Shown: piece by piece, positions 40,581 to 49,025 of the stretch | How the letters are laid out: each line of letters opens with the position of its first letter | Numbering within the stretch: the stretch's first letter is position 1 | NCBI GenBank assembly: GCA_016720855.1 | Contig: JADKJU010000001.1 | Span: 551,501 to 615,500, forward strand | From: Betaproteobacteria bacterium | GTDB lineage: Bacteria; Pseudomonadota; Gammaproteobacteria; Burkholderiales; Usitatibacteraceae | Direction of reading: 5' to 3' | DNA: 64,000 nucleotides | Notes under the pieces: generated by a model | Told to the model about the DNA's origin: nothing | The model's input: the letters and a program-made list of their open reading frames with translations, nothing else | Databases searched by the model: none | Made by a program: the position numbers and the translations under genes

Positions 40581-41567
40581 TCACCACCGGATGAGTACGG
40601 AACCCCACGTGAAGCCTCCGCCGACGCCGGTCAGGAGCACCAGGTCGCCGCGCTTGATGCGGCCGTCGCGTGCGGCGACGTCGAGGGCCAGGGGGATGGA
40701 GGCGGCGGAAGTATTGGCGTGCCTGTCCACGGTCACCACGCATTTCTCCGGCGCGATGCCCAGCTTCCTCGCCGTGTGCGAAATGATGCGCACGTTGGCC
40801 TGGTGCGCGACGAACCAGTCCACGTCGGAGACACAAAGTCCGTTGGCCGCGAGCGCCTCCTGCGCGCTTTCCTCGAGCACGCGCACGGCCAGCTTGAACA
40901 CGGCGCCGCCGTCCATCTTGAGGGTCGGGTCTCCCAGGACCTTCCCGCCGCCGACATGGCCGGGCGTGCACAGGATGTCCGCGTATGCGCCATCGGCATG
41001 CAGGTGCGAGGAAAGGATTCCCGGTTCGGGAGAGGCTTCCAGGACCACGGCGCCCGCGCCGTCGCCGAAGAGGACGCAGGTTCCGCGGTCCTTCCAATCG
41101 AGGATGCGCGAGAACACCTCGGCGCCGACGACGAGCGCCCGCCTGTGCATGCCCGAGCGGATGAACTGGTCCGCGATCGCGAGCGCGTACACGAACCCGG
41201 CGCAAACGGCCTGGACGTCGAAGGCCGCGCCGTGGCGGATGCCCAGCTTCCTTTGCAACAGGCAGGCGCTCGACGGGAACACCATGTCCGGCGTGGAGGT
41301 CGCGAGCACGATGAGGTCGATGTCGCCCGGCCTGAGACCGGCCGAGGCAAGCGCGCGACGCGACGCGGCCAGCGCCAGGTCGCTCGCGGTTTCGCCGTCG
41401 GCGGCAATGCGGCGCTCGCGAATGCCCGTGCGCGCGACGATCCACTCGTCCGTCGTCTCCACCATCGATTCCAGGTCGCGGTTGGTGAGGATCTTGTCGG
41501 GAAGGTGGCCTCCCGTTCCGGCGATGCGGGAGCGAATCGGCGCTTCCTGCGCCCGGGCTGCGCTCAT
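40581..41567 (-). CDS. fabH: Beta-ketoacyl-ACP synthase III
   Basis: FabH starts fatty acid synthesis by condensing acetyl-CoA with malonyl-ACP. The 328-residue protein has the catalytic cysteine in DVQAVCAGFVYAL (about residue 120), histidine in VAHQANVRI and asparagine in RHANTSAASIP. ETTDEWIVARTGI near the N-terminus is a family hallmark. ATG 41567 overlaps the plsX stop (ATGA), so the two are translationally coupled. Confidence 0.95.
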   Translation of the reverse strand: MSAARAQEAPIRSRIAGTGGHLPDKILTNRDLESMVETTDEWIVARTGIRERRIAADGETASDLALAASRRALASAGLRPGDIDLIVLATSTPDMVFPSSACLLQRKLGIRHGAAFDVQAVCAGFVYALAIADQFIRSGMHRRALVVGAEVFSRILDWKDRGTCVLFGDGAGAVVLEASPEPGILSSHLHADGAYADILCTPGHVGGGKVLGDPTLKMDGGAVFKLAVRVLEESAQEALAANGLCVSDVDWFVAHQANVRIISHTARKLGIAPEKCVVTVDRHANTSAASIPLALDVAARDGRIKRGDLVLLTGVGGGFTWGSVLIRW

Positions 41568-42622
41568 TGCGCGGGCTGCGCCGCGGCAGCGCGGCCGGTG
41601 CCGGCCAGCACGCCCAGGCCATGCAGCCGTCCGATCTCGGCGGCAATGCGTTCGTTGAGGCCGTGGCCGGCTTCCGCGTCCGCCCGATTCAGCGCGGTGG
41701 CGAAAGCCAGGCGATCGGCCGAGCCGTGGCTCTTCACGACGATGCCGCGCAATCCCAGGAGCGTGGCACCGTTGTAGCGGCGGTGGTCCAGCCGGTGGCG
41801 GAAGGCCTTGATCACGGGCAGCGACACAAGGGCCGCGGCGCGCGTGAACAGGTTGCGCGTGTACTCCTGCTTGAGAAAGTCGCTCATCATCTTCGCGATT
41901 CCCTCGGACGTCTTGAGCGCCACGTTGCCGACGAAGCCGTCGCACACCACCACGTCCGTGGTGCCCTTGTAGATGTCGTCGCCCTCGACGTTGCCGTAGA
42001 AATTGAGCGTGCTCGCCTTGAGCAGCTCGCCGGCTTTCTTCACCACCTCGTTGCCCTTGATCTCCTCGGAGCCGATGTTGAGCAGCCCCACCGTGGGCCG
42101 GCTGCGCCCCTCCACCACCTCCGCCAGGGTGGCGCCCATGACGGCGAACTGCAGCAGGTGGTCGGGACTGCAGTCGGCATTGGCGCCGAGATCGAGCATG
42201 TAGACCACGCCCTTGCGGGTGGGCAGCACGCCGCAGATCGCCGGGCGGTCGATGCCGGGTAACGTCTTCAGGACGAACTTGGCGGTGCCCATCAGGGCGC
42301 CGGTGTTTCCCGCGCTCACGCATGCCTGCGCCCGCCCCTGCTTGACAAGGTCGATCGCCACGCGCATCGAGGAGTCGCGCTTGGTGCGGATCGCGGTGCG
42401 GATGTCCTCGTCCATGCCCACCACTTCGGTGGCGGGGACGATCTCGATTCCCGGTTGGCCCGCGACGCCGTGCCTGGCGAGTTCGGCGGCGAGCGGCCCG
42501 GCGAGGCCGACCAGAAGCAGCCGGGCGTCCGGCCGGGCCGCCAGGAAGTCGAGGCAACCAGGAATGGTGACCGCGGGGCCATGGTCACCCCCCATGGCGT
42601 CGACGGCTATGACGGACTTCAT
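41564..42622 (-). CDS. plsX: Phosphate acyltransferase PlsX
   Basis: PlsX converts acyl-ACP to acyl-phosphate, the donor for glycerol-3-phosphate acylation in phospholipid synthesis. The 352-residue product starts MKSVIAVDAMGGDHGP, the family signature, and continues with VSAGNTGALMGTA and LDLGANADCSP. ATG 42622 is preferred; an ATG five codons upstream (42637) is in frame. It acts at the membrane surface although the protein is soluble. Confidence 0.95.
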   Translation of the reverse strand: MKSVIAVDAMGGDHGPAVTIPGCLDFLAARPDARLLLVGLAGPLAAELARHGVAGQPGIEIVPATEVVGMDEDIRTAIRTKRDSSMRVAIDLVKQGRAQACVSAGNTGALMGTAKFVLKTLPGIDRPAICGVLPTRKGVVYMLDLGANADCSPDHLLQFAVMGATLAEVVEGRSRPTVGLLNIGSEEIKGNEVVKKAGELLKASTLNFYGNVEGDDIYKGTTDVVVCDGFVGNVALKTSEGIAKMMSDFLKQEYTRNLFTRAAALVSLPVIKAFRHRLDHRRYNGATLLGLRGIVVKSHGSADRLAFATALNRADAEAGHGLNERIAAEIGRLHGLGVLAGTGRAAAAQPAQ

Positions 42623-42684
42623 GGCAGCGGATGCCATGGTCGAGGAACGAGCAGCCTGGCCAAGCGGGGCCGGTCGCTCGGTGC

Positions 42685-42861
42685 TCAGTCCTTCGTCTTG
42701 ATGACCTTCTTGCCGCGATAGACGCCCGACGGCGAGATGTGATGGCGCAGGTGGGTCTCTCCCGTGGTGGGCTCGACAGCCGTGGGCGGGTTGGTGAGGA
42801 AATCGTGCGCCCGGTGCATGCCTCGCTTCGAGGGCGACTTCTTGTTCTGTTGGACAGCCAT
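42685..42861 (-). CDS. rpmF: 50S ribosomal protein L32
   Basis: This is the 58-residue basic L32 protein of the large ribosomal subunit. The N-terminus MAVQQNKKSPSKRGMHRAHD is the family signature. The later part lacks the four-cysteine zinc site of some L32 proteins and instead reads GETHLRHHISPSG, the zinc-free form. ATG 42861 follows AAGGAGAACATC. It lies between yceD and plsX, the usual gene order. Confidence 0.96.
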   Translation of the reverse strand: MAVQQNKKSPSKRGMHRAHDFLTNPPTAVEPTTGETHLRHHISPSGVYRGKKVIKTKD

Positions 42862-42914
42862 GATGTTCTCCTTGGATTCTGCGTTGGCGGCCGCCACTGC
42901 GGCGACCGCTTGAA

Positions 42915-43412
42915 TCATTTCGTCTTTTTCAAGCCCGCCAGCGCCGCGAACGACGAAGGCTTCTGCGGCTTCTCCGCCGTGGTTTCCGGCGGTTCCGCCA
43001 GCCCGGGTTTTCGCGGAACCATCGGAAGGGCGAGTATCACCGCCTCTTCGACCAGGCTGTGAACATCGACCGGTGACGCGGCAACCACGAAATCCTCCCG
43101 GTCGCTCTCTTCCTCGAACGCGGGAAGCTCCTCCTCCGAGCCCACCAGCACCAGCCGGTCGTCGAGGGTGACCTCGTGCCGGAAAACTTCGGAAGTGGAC
43201 TGACACGTGAGAAAAACGAAGCCATTGATTATACACGACACTGTGCGTCGTTGCGTGCCGTCCAGGCGTGCCGTGACCCGGTAGCGAAGCTCCCCGTCGG
43301 GCAAGGCAAGCGCTTCGGAAAGGTTCTCCAGATCCCCGGGTCGAAGCACGCCTTCGAAAACGGTACCCTTCGGGGTCAGGCGCTCGGGATCGATGGTTTG
43401 GGGGCTGGACAT
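42915..43412 (-). CDS. yceD: YceD family protein (DUF177, 23S rRNA accumulation)
   Basis: YceD proteins are needed for normal 23S rRNA levels and are nearly always encoded before rpmF. The 165-residue product has the family pattern LRYRVTARLDGTQRRTVSC, FVFLTCQSTSEVF and the acidic EEESDREDFVVAASPVDVHS region ending VPRKPG. ATG 43412 is only about 3 bp after the predicted transcription start of a strong promoter, so the mRNA may be nearly leaderless. It heads the 14-gene lipid and cell-envelope run down to tatD. Confidence 0.9.
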   Translation of the reverse strand: MSSPQTIDPERLTPKGTVFEGVLRPGDLENLSEALALPDGELRYRVTARLDGTQRRTVSCIINGFVFLTCQSTSEVFRHEVTLDDRLVLVGSEEELPAFEEESDREDFVVAASPVDVHSLVEEAVILALPMVPRKPGLAEPPETTAEKPQKPSSFAALAGLKKTK

Positions 43413-43421
43413 GGTAGTTTC

Positions 43422-43450
43422 ATGATAGAGTTTGGTTTAACTATCGTCAA
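43422..43450 (-). promoter_or_regulatory. Strong sigma70 promoter of the yceD-rpmF-plsX-fab operon
   Basis: On the minus strand TTGACG (43450-43445) and TATCAT (43427-43422) are separated by exactly 17 nt, each a five-of-six match. Transcription should begin near 43415, about 3 nt before the yceD start codon at 43412. It is the best promoter match in the window and sits in a short AT-rich gap. Confidence 0.7.
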
Positions 43451-43462
43451 TAGAAAATTGAT

Positions 43463-44041
43463 TTGAAAGACTATTTACTGATTCTTGCTTCCGGCTCGCG
43501 ATATCGCGCCGAGCTGCTTGGCCGACTGGGCATCCCTTTCGACGCCTGGTCGCCGTCAATCGACGAGTCGCCCCTCGCGGGCGAATCATGCGCCGAAACC
43601 GCCTGCCGGCTGGCGCGCCTGAAGGCCAGGGCCGCCCTCGACCGCTTCCCCGGCGCCTGGGTGATCGGCTCGGACCAGGTGGCCGAACTCGATGGGCGCC
43701 CGATCGGCAAGCCGGGCGATCGCGATTGCGCCCGGCGGCAGTTGCACGCCATGCGCGGGCGCACCGTCATGTTCCATACCGCCCTTTGTCTCCTCGCCAA
43801 CGGGCGCGCGCACGAAGCGCTCGTGCCCACAGAGGTTTCCTTCAGGCAGCTCGCGGACGACGAGATCGAGCGCTATCTCGATCGCGAGCCTGCCTTCGAC
43901 TGCGCGGGAAGCGCCAAGAGCGAGGCGCTCGGGATCGCGCTGCTCGCCGCCCTTCGCGGCGACGACCCTACTGCCCTCGTGGGCCTGCCCCTCATTGCCC
44001 TCTGCGCCATGCTTCGCAGCGAAGGCGCGCAGGTGCCGTGA
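43463..44041 (+). CDS. Maf family nucleotide pyrophosphatase (YceF/m7GTP type)
   Basis: Maf proteins hydrolyse modified or non-canonical nucleoside triphosphates. The 192-residue protein has the opening ILASGSRYRAELLGRLGI, the catalytic region WVIGSDQVAELDGRPIGKPG and the FDCAGSAKSE motif. QVAEL with FDCAGS rather than the dTTP/UTP-type motifs places it with the m7GTP pyrophosphatases. The start is TTG 43463; there is no ATG in a suitable position. It is divergent from yceD, as is common in betaproteobacteria, and shares one base with the next start codon. Confidence 0.88.
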   Translation: MKDYLLILASGSRYRAELLGRLGIPFDAWSPSIDESPLAGESCAETACRLARLKARAALDRFPGAWVIGSDQVAELDGRPIGKPGDRDCARRQLHAMRGRTVMFHTALCLLANGRAHEALVPTEVSFRQLADDEIERYLDREPAFDCAGSAKSEALGIALLAALRGDDPTALVGLPLIALCAMLRSEGAQVP

Positions 44042-44772
44042 TGGTTCCTGCAGCCCTGTACCTGATCCCGGTGCCGCTAGCCGATGATGTCGCGCCGGAG
44101 GCGGTGCTCCCGGCGGAGGTGCTGGCGCGCATTCGCGGCATCCGCGACTTCGTCGTCGAGAACGCGAAGACGTCGCGGCGGTTCCTGGCCGCCTGCGGCC
44201 ACCCGGGCCCCTTGTCCGCACTCGGCATGACGGTTCTGGACGAGCACACGAAGCAGGCGGATGTCGCCGCCCTTCTCGCACCGCTTCGCGATGGCCGGGC
44301 GCTGGGCCTCATGTCCGAGGCAGGCGCCCCGGCCGTGGCCGATCCGGGCGCCAGGCTGGTGGCGGCAGCCCACGCCGAGGCGCTGCGCGTCGTGCCCCTG
44401 ACCGGGCCGTCGTCCATCCTGCTCGCGCTCATGGCTTCAGGACTCGAAGGGCAGCGTTTCCGGTTCGCGGGCTACCTTCCCGTGGCCGGGCCGGACCGGA
44501 TGGCGGCCATCCGGGACCTCGAATCGCGCTCGGCGGCAGCGCACGAGACGCAGGTCTTCATCGAAACGCCGTACCGCAACGACGCGCTCCTCGCCGACCT
44601 GCTGAGGACCTGCCGCGAGGACACCCGATTGACGGTGGCCGTCGACCTTACCGGAAGCACCGAGGCCATCGGCACGAAGAGCATCGGCCAATGGCGGCGC
44701 TCGCCTTCCCCGCCGGGCAAGCGCCCGGCCATCTTCCTGCTGCTCGCGAACGCAAGCCGGGCAAAGGCCTAG
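44041..44772 (+). CDS. RsmI-like SAM-dependent methyltransferase
   Basis: The 243-residue protein belongs to the tetrapyrrole methylase (SAM-MT) superfamily and resembles RsmI, the 16S rRNA 2'-O-ribose methyltransferase. Motifs seen are LYLIPVPLADD at the start, GLMSEAGAPAVADPGARLV (about residues 90-108), PLTGPSSILLALMASG, and ETPYRNDALL. It is shorter than RsmI and lacks its typical C-terminal extension, so it is a paralogous subfamily usually found next to maf in betaproteobacteria. ATG 44041 overlaps the maf stop by one base. The RNA target is unknown. Confidence 0.82.
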   Translation: MVPAALYLIPVPLADDVAPEAVLPAEVLARIRGIRDFVVENAKTSRRFLAACGHPGPLSALGMTVLDEHTKQADVAALLAPLRDGRALGLMSEAGAPAVADPGARLVAAAHAEALRVVPLTGPSSILLALMASGLEGQRFRFAGYLPVAGPDRMAAIRDLESRSAAAHETQVFIETPYRNDALLADLLRTCREDTRLTVAVDLTGSTEAIGTKSIGQWRRSPSPPGKRPAIFLLLANASRAKA

Positions 44773-47666
44773 GGGGCACGCGCCGGTTCGCGGGCGTACA
44801 GGTTGTTCCGCTTGAGCAGCGGGTACACGCTGTCCGCGGACATGGGCATGGAAAAATAGTAACCCTGCCCCACCCGGCAATCCTTCGCGCGCAGGATCGC
44901 CAGCTGGCCCGCGGTCTCGACGCCCTCGGCGATCGTCTGCAGGTCGAGGCTCCTCGCCATGTTGATGATGGCGACCACGATCGCAGCGTCGTTGGGATCC
45001 ACGGTGATGTCGCGTATGAACGACTGGTCGATCTTGAGCGTCTGGATCGGCAGGCGCTTGAGGTAGGACAGGCTCGAGTATCCCGTCCCGAAATCGTCGA
45101 TCGCCAGGTGCACGCCCATTTCCGAGAGCCGGTTGAGCATCAGGATCATGCCATCGGTCTGGCGCATCACCTGGCTTTCCGTGATCTCGAGTTCGAGCCA
45201 CTTCGGATCCAGCCCCGTGTCCTGCAGCACGCGGATCACGGTGTCGAGGAACGCCTTGTCGGAGAACTGGCGCGCGGAGAGGTTCACCGCCATCCGCCGC
45301 GGGGCGAGACCGCGGTCCTGCCATTCCCTGTTCTGGCGGCACGCCTCGCGAAGCACCCACTCGCCGATCTCGCTGATGAGGCCGGTCTCCTCTGCCAGGG
45401 GGATGAAGTCGCCAGGCATGACAGTGCCGCTGTCCTCCGTCTTCCAGCGCACGAGCGACTCGACCGCAACGATCTCCCCGGTCTCGAGGTTCACCTGCGG
45501 CTGGTAATGGAGCACGAAGTTCTTCTGCAGCACGGCGCGGCGCAAGGCCGATTCCAGCGTCATGCGCCGCTTCACGGCGATGTTCATCTGTGCCGTGAAG
45601 TACTGGTACGTATTCTTGCCGATGCCCTTGCCGTGGAACATCGCGGTATCGGCATTCTTCATGAGGGTCTGCGCGTCGCTGCCGTCCCCGGGGTACACGG
45701 CGATGCCCACGGAGCCGCTCACGTGCTGCTCCATCCCGTCCAGGACGAACGCCGCTCGCAGCGCGTTGAGGATCTTTTGCGCGACGACGGACGCCACGCG
45801 ACCGTCGTCGAGGCTGTCGAGAAGGACAATGAACTCGTCACCGCCCTGGCGCGCGATCGTGTCGCCGGCACGCACGCAGCCGGACAGGCGTTGCGCGACC
45901 TGGCGCAGCAACTCGTCGCCGACATCGTGTCCGAGCGTGTCGTTGATGTTCTTGAAGTTGTCCAGGTCGATGAACAGCACCGCGACCTTCCGGCCGCCCC
46001 GCTCCGCGCGCGCGATCGAATGCGCGAGGCGGTCCTGCAGAAGCCCCCGGTTGGGTAGCCCGGTGAGGTTGTCGTGATAGGCCAGGTGCTGGATGCGCTG
46101 CTGGATCACCTTGCGCTCCGTCACGTCGCGCGAATTGAACACGACGCCGCGAATGTGCGGGTTGTCCACGCAATTGGTGCCCAGCGATTCGAAGGTGCGC
46201 CACTGGCCGTCGCGGTGCCGGATGCGGAACTCGAGCGGCTCGCGGAAGTGGCTCGTCTCGAGGATCCGGCGAAATGCGGCGCGCGCCGAATCGACATCGT
46301 CGCGATGCACGAGGTCGAAGACGTTCCTCCCGAGGGTGTCGCCGGGCTCGTAGCCGAGGAGGTTGCCGAGCGCAAGGTTCTGGTAGAGGATCGTTCCGTC
46401 GGCGCCCAGCACGGATATCAGGTCCAGGCCGCTTTCCGTCAGGACGCGAAAGCGCGCCTCGCTGGCCTCCAGCGCGCGCTCCGTCTCCTTGTACCGCGTC
46501 ACGTCGGTGATCGTGCCGATCAGCCCCGCGATTCTCCCTTCCCGGTCCACGAAGCTCACCTTGCTGTACAGCATCTCGCGATCGTGGCCGGACGTGGTCG
46601 GCATTACCGCCTCGTATTGCACCTGCGATGGCTGTGCGTAAAGGGGTTGGTCACGCGCATCGTGCAGCTCGGCGATCGCGTTCCCGAACATGTCGTGAAC
46701 CGTCTTGCCTTCCCAGTTGCTCCCGGCGCCCCAGAGCTCGTGCCACGCACGGTTGTAAACCCGGTAACGGCCCTCGATATCCTTGAAATAGACGGGACTG
46801 GGAATCGCGTCGATGAGGGCCCGCGTGAAGTGCAGCTGCTCGTTCAGGGCCGCCTCGATGCGCTTCGATTCGGTCACGTCGGAGCACATGACGAGCAGCC
46901 CCACGATGCGGTTATCCTCGTCTCGCAAGGGCGCCGCCGACCCGTTGATGACGATCTGCGTCCCGTCGGCCTTCTGGCGGGCGAGCTCGAGGTTGGTGAG
47001 CACCTCGCCGGCGAGCGTCTTCTCGCGCAGAAGCCTCGCCTCGTCCTTCTTGTCGGCAGGCACGAACGGCGCGCGGTGCCCGAGCGCCTCGCCCCGCGTG
47101 AACCCGAAGGTGCGCTCGGCTGCGGGATTCCAGAGCGTGATCATGCCGTCCAGGTCGGTGGCGTAGATGGCGACCGGAGAGGTCTCGATGATCGCCGACA
47201 TGAAGCGTGTGGTCGACTGCAGCGCCCGTTCCCGCGCGCGCCGCTCCGTGAGGTCGTCAAATGCCCCGATGACGAAACGGGGCATGCCCGCGGAATCGCG
47301 CAGGAGCCCGGAATTGCGCCGCACCCAGACCGCCCCCCCGTCGCGTCGCAGGAGCCGCTTCTCGACCACCGGCGGGCACTGGCCCGTTTCGCGGACGCGG
47401 GCCAGCGCGGCCACGTCGGCCGCGACGTCCTCCGGGAAGGTCAGCTGGCGAAAGTTGCGGCCGACCAGCTCGTCGGTGGCGTAGCCGGAGAGTTCGCCGT
47501 AGGCCCGGTTCACGATGAGATAGTCGCCGTCCAGCGACACCAGGGTGAGCCCGACGGTCGCCTGGTCGAAGGCCTGGCGCACGAGGCCCAGTTCGCCCAG
47601 CGTATCGCCCTCGGGGGCGCTGCCGCGGCCGAGAGCCGCGTTTATCGCGCGCAGGACCCGCTCCAT
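44769..47666 (-). CDS. PAS(x4)-GGDEF-EAL signalling protein
   Basis: The 965-residue protein makes and breaks the second messenger c-di-GMP. Four PAS sensor domains lie at about residues 29-145, 150-272, 280-405 and 410-525. A GGDEF cyclase domain follows, intact (RQGGDEFIVLLDS) and preceded by LTGLPNRGLLQDRL. An EAL domain ends the protein, with its first motif changed to ESL (VAVESLVRW); DDFGTGYSSLSYLKR is present. No membrane segment is seen, so it is cytoplasmic and should sense internal signals, perhaps redox or a ligand. It overlaps by 4 bp the convergent methyltransferase gene. Confidence 0.9.
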   Translation of the reverse strand: MERVLRAINAALGRGSAPEGDTLGELGLVRQAFDQATVGLTLVSLDGDYLIVNRAYGELSGYATDELVGRNFRQLTFPEDVAADVAALARVRETGQCPPVVEKRLLRRDGGAVWVRRNSGLLRDSAGMPRFVIGAFDDLTERRARERALQSTTRFMSAIIETSPVAIYATDLDGMITLWNPAAERTFGFTRGEALGHRAPFVPADKKDEARLLREKTLAGEVLTNLELARQKADGTQIVINGSAAPLRDEDNRIVGLLVMCSDVTESKRIEAALNEQLHFTRALIDAIPSPVYFKDIEGRYRVYNRAWHELWGAGSNWEGKTVHDMFGNAIAELHDARDQPLYAQPSQVQYEAVMPTTSGHDREMLYSKVSFVDREGRIAGLIGTITDVTRYKETERALEASEARFRVLTESGLDLISVLGADGTILYQNLALGNLLGYEPGDTLGRNVFDLVHRDDVDSARAAFRRILETSHFREPLEFRIRHRDGQWRTFESLGTNCVDNPHIRGVVFNSRDVTERKVIQQRIQHLAYHDNLTGLPNRGLLQDRLAHSIARAERGGRKVAVLFIDLDNFKNINDTLGHDVGDELLRQVAQRLSGCVRAGDTIARQGGDEFIVLLDSLDDGRVASVVAQKILNALRAAFVLDGMEQHVSGSVGIAVYPGDGSDAQTLMKNADTAMFHGKGIGKNTYQYFTAQMNIAVKRRMTLESALRRAVLQKNFVLHYQPQVNLETGEIVAVESLVRWKTEDSGTVMPGDFIPLAEETGLISEIGEWVLREACRQNREWQDRGLAPRRMAVNLSARQFSDKAFLDTVIRVLQDTGLDPKWLELEITESQVMRQTDGMILMLNRLSEMGVHLAIDDFGTGYSSLSYLKRLPIQTLKIDQSFIRDITVDPNDAAIVVAIINMARSLDLQTIAEGVETAGQLAILRAKDCRVGQGYYFSMPMSADSVYPLLKRNNLYAREPARAP

Positions 47667-47670
47667 CGTC

Positions 47671-48639
47671 CTACTGCAGCGCGGCCGCGCCGTGCGTGCG
47701 GAGTTCGGAAAGCGCGCGCACTGCCGATTCCGCCACCCCGGCGCCCAGGCGCCTGGAAAGCTGCTCGAAGTAGTTCTCGTCGGGCGTGAAATCCACGACG
47801 CGCTCGGCCTTCATCACGTCGCGAGCGACGGAGTCGAGGCTGCCGTATCCGTCGGCCAGGCCCAGCTCGACGGCACGCTCTCCCGTCCAGATGAGTCCGG
47901 AGAAGATCTCCGGGGATTCCTTGAGCCGCTTGCCGCGCCCGTCGCGCACGACCTTGATGAACTGTTCGTGGATCTCGCCCAGCATCTTCTTCGCGTGCTC
48001 CTTGTGCGCCGGGTTCTCGGGCGCGAAGGGATCGAGGAAGTCCTTGTTCTCGCCCGCGGTGTAGGCGCGCCGGTCGACGCCCAGCTTCTCCATGGTGCCG
48101 GTGAAGCCGAACCCGGACATGATCACGCCGATGGAGCCGACGAGGCTCGCCTTGTCCACATAAATCCGGTCGGCCGCGACCGCGACGTAGTACCCGCCGG
48201 AGGCGCACAGGTCCTGGACCACGGCGTGCAGGGGAATCTCGGGATACTTCCCGCGCAGCCTGCGGATCTCGTCATTGATGTAGCCCGCCTGCACGGGGCT
48301 TCCTCCCGGGCTGTTGATCCGCAGCACCACGCCTTGCGTGTGCTTGTCCTTGAAAGCGGCGTTGAGCGCCGCGATCATCTTGTCGGCGCTTGCCTTGGAT
48401 TCCAGGCCGATCACGCCGCGCAGCTCGACCAGCGCCGTATGCTTGCCGGTCCGGATGGGCTCCGTGGTCGAGCCGCCGATCCATCCCATCGCCGCGGCGA
48501 CGACGATGAAGAGGAGTGTGAGCCAGAGCAGGCGGATGAGTGTCGTCCACTGGCGGGCGCGGCGCTGCTCGTCGAGCGCGCGCAGCGCGATTCTCTCGAG
48601 GGTGGCGCGTTCCCAGCTGGTCGGGGTCGGTTCGGTCAT
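47671..48639 (-). CDS. sppA: S49 family signal peptide peptidase
   Basis: This membrane serine protease degrades leftover signal peptides. The 322-residue protein is the short single-domain form: a transmembrane helix at about residues 34-56, then the Ser-Lys dyad region with the nucleophile in CASGGYYVA and lysine in YVDKASLVGSIGV. INSPGGSPVQAG precedes them as the oxyanion loop. ATG 48639 overlaps the stop of the Rieske gene (ATGA). It is transcribed with rluC, the HAD gene and the Rieske gene, a common order in Burkholderiales. Confidence 0.9.
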   Translation of the reverse strand: MTEPTPTSWERATLERIALRALDEQRRARQWTTLIRLLWLTLLFIVVAAAMGWIGGSTTEPIRTGKHTALVELRGVIGLESKASADKMIAALNAAFKDKHTQGVVLRINSPGGSPVQAGYINDEIRRLRGKYPEIPLHAVVQDLCASGGYYVAVAADRIYVDKASLVGSIGVIMSGFGFTGTMEKLGVDRRAYTAGENKDFLDPFAPENPAHKEHAKKMLGEIHEQFIKVVRDGRGKRLKESPEIFSGLIWTGERAVELGLADGYGSLDSVARDVMKAERVVDFTPDENYFEQLSRRLGAGVAESAVRALSELRTHGAAALQ

Positions 48640-49025
48640 GGTCTGTCGTGGGTTTCGTCCCGCTGGACGGGATCCGGGACATCATCGTAAATGAGGATCC
48701 GTCCTTGGTGCTCCTCGACGGCGATCGCCTGGAGCCGGGCCCCCTGGCATGGCCCTGCGACGCACAGGCCGGTCGAAGGCTCGAAGATCGCGCCGTGCGT
48801 CGAGCAGACCAAGTATAGACCGGATTCCTCGAAAAACTCCCCCGCCTGCCAGTCCAGCTCGACGCCAAGGTGCGGGCAGCGGTTCACGAAGGCGCGGGCC
48901 GCGCCGTCGTGGCGGATGGCGAAGCCCTTGCCCGCGCCGCCTGCCGGGGACCAGTCAAAGCGCACGCCGCTGCCGCCCTCGGCAAGCGCCGCCGCCGCGC
49001 AGATCAGCCGTGGCGTGCGAGCCAT
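48636..49025 (-). CDS. Rieske [2Fe-2S] ferredoxin-like protein
   Basis: The 129-residue soluble protein has a complete Rieske cluster site: RCPHLGVELDWQ for the first Cys-His pair and VCSTHGAIFEP for the second, with ACGPC-like variation after it (VAGPCQGARL). It is a free-standing electron carrier rather than a dioxygenase subunit; no oxygenase gene is nearby. ATG 49025 overlaps the end of the HAD gene by 22 bp. Its redox partner cannot be inferred from this locus. Confidence 0.88.
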   Translation of the reverse strand: MARTPRLICAAAALAEGGSGVRFDWSPAGGAGKGFAIRHDGAARAFVNRCPHLGVELDWQAGEFFEESGLYLVCSTHGAIFEPSTGLCVAGPCQGARLQAIAVEEHQGRILIYDDVPDPVQRDETHDRP

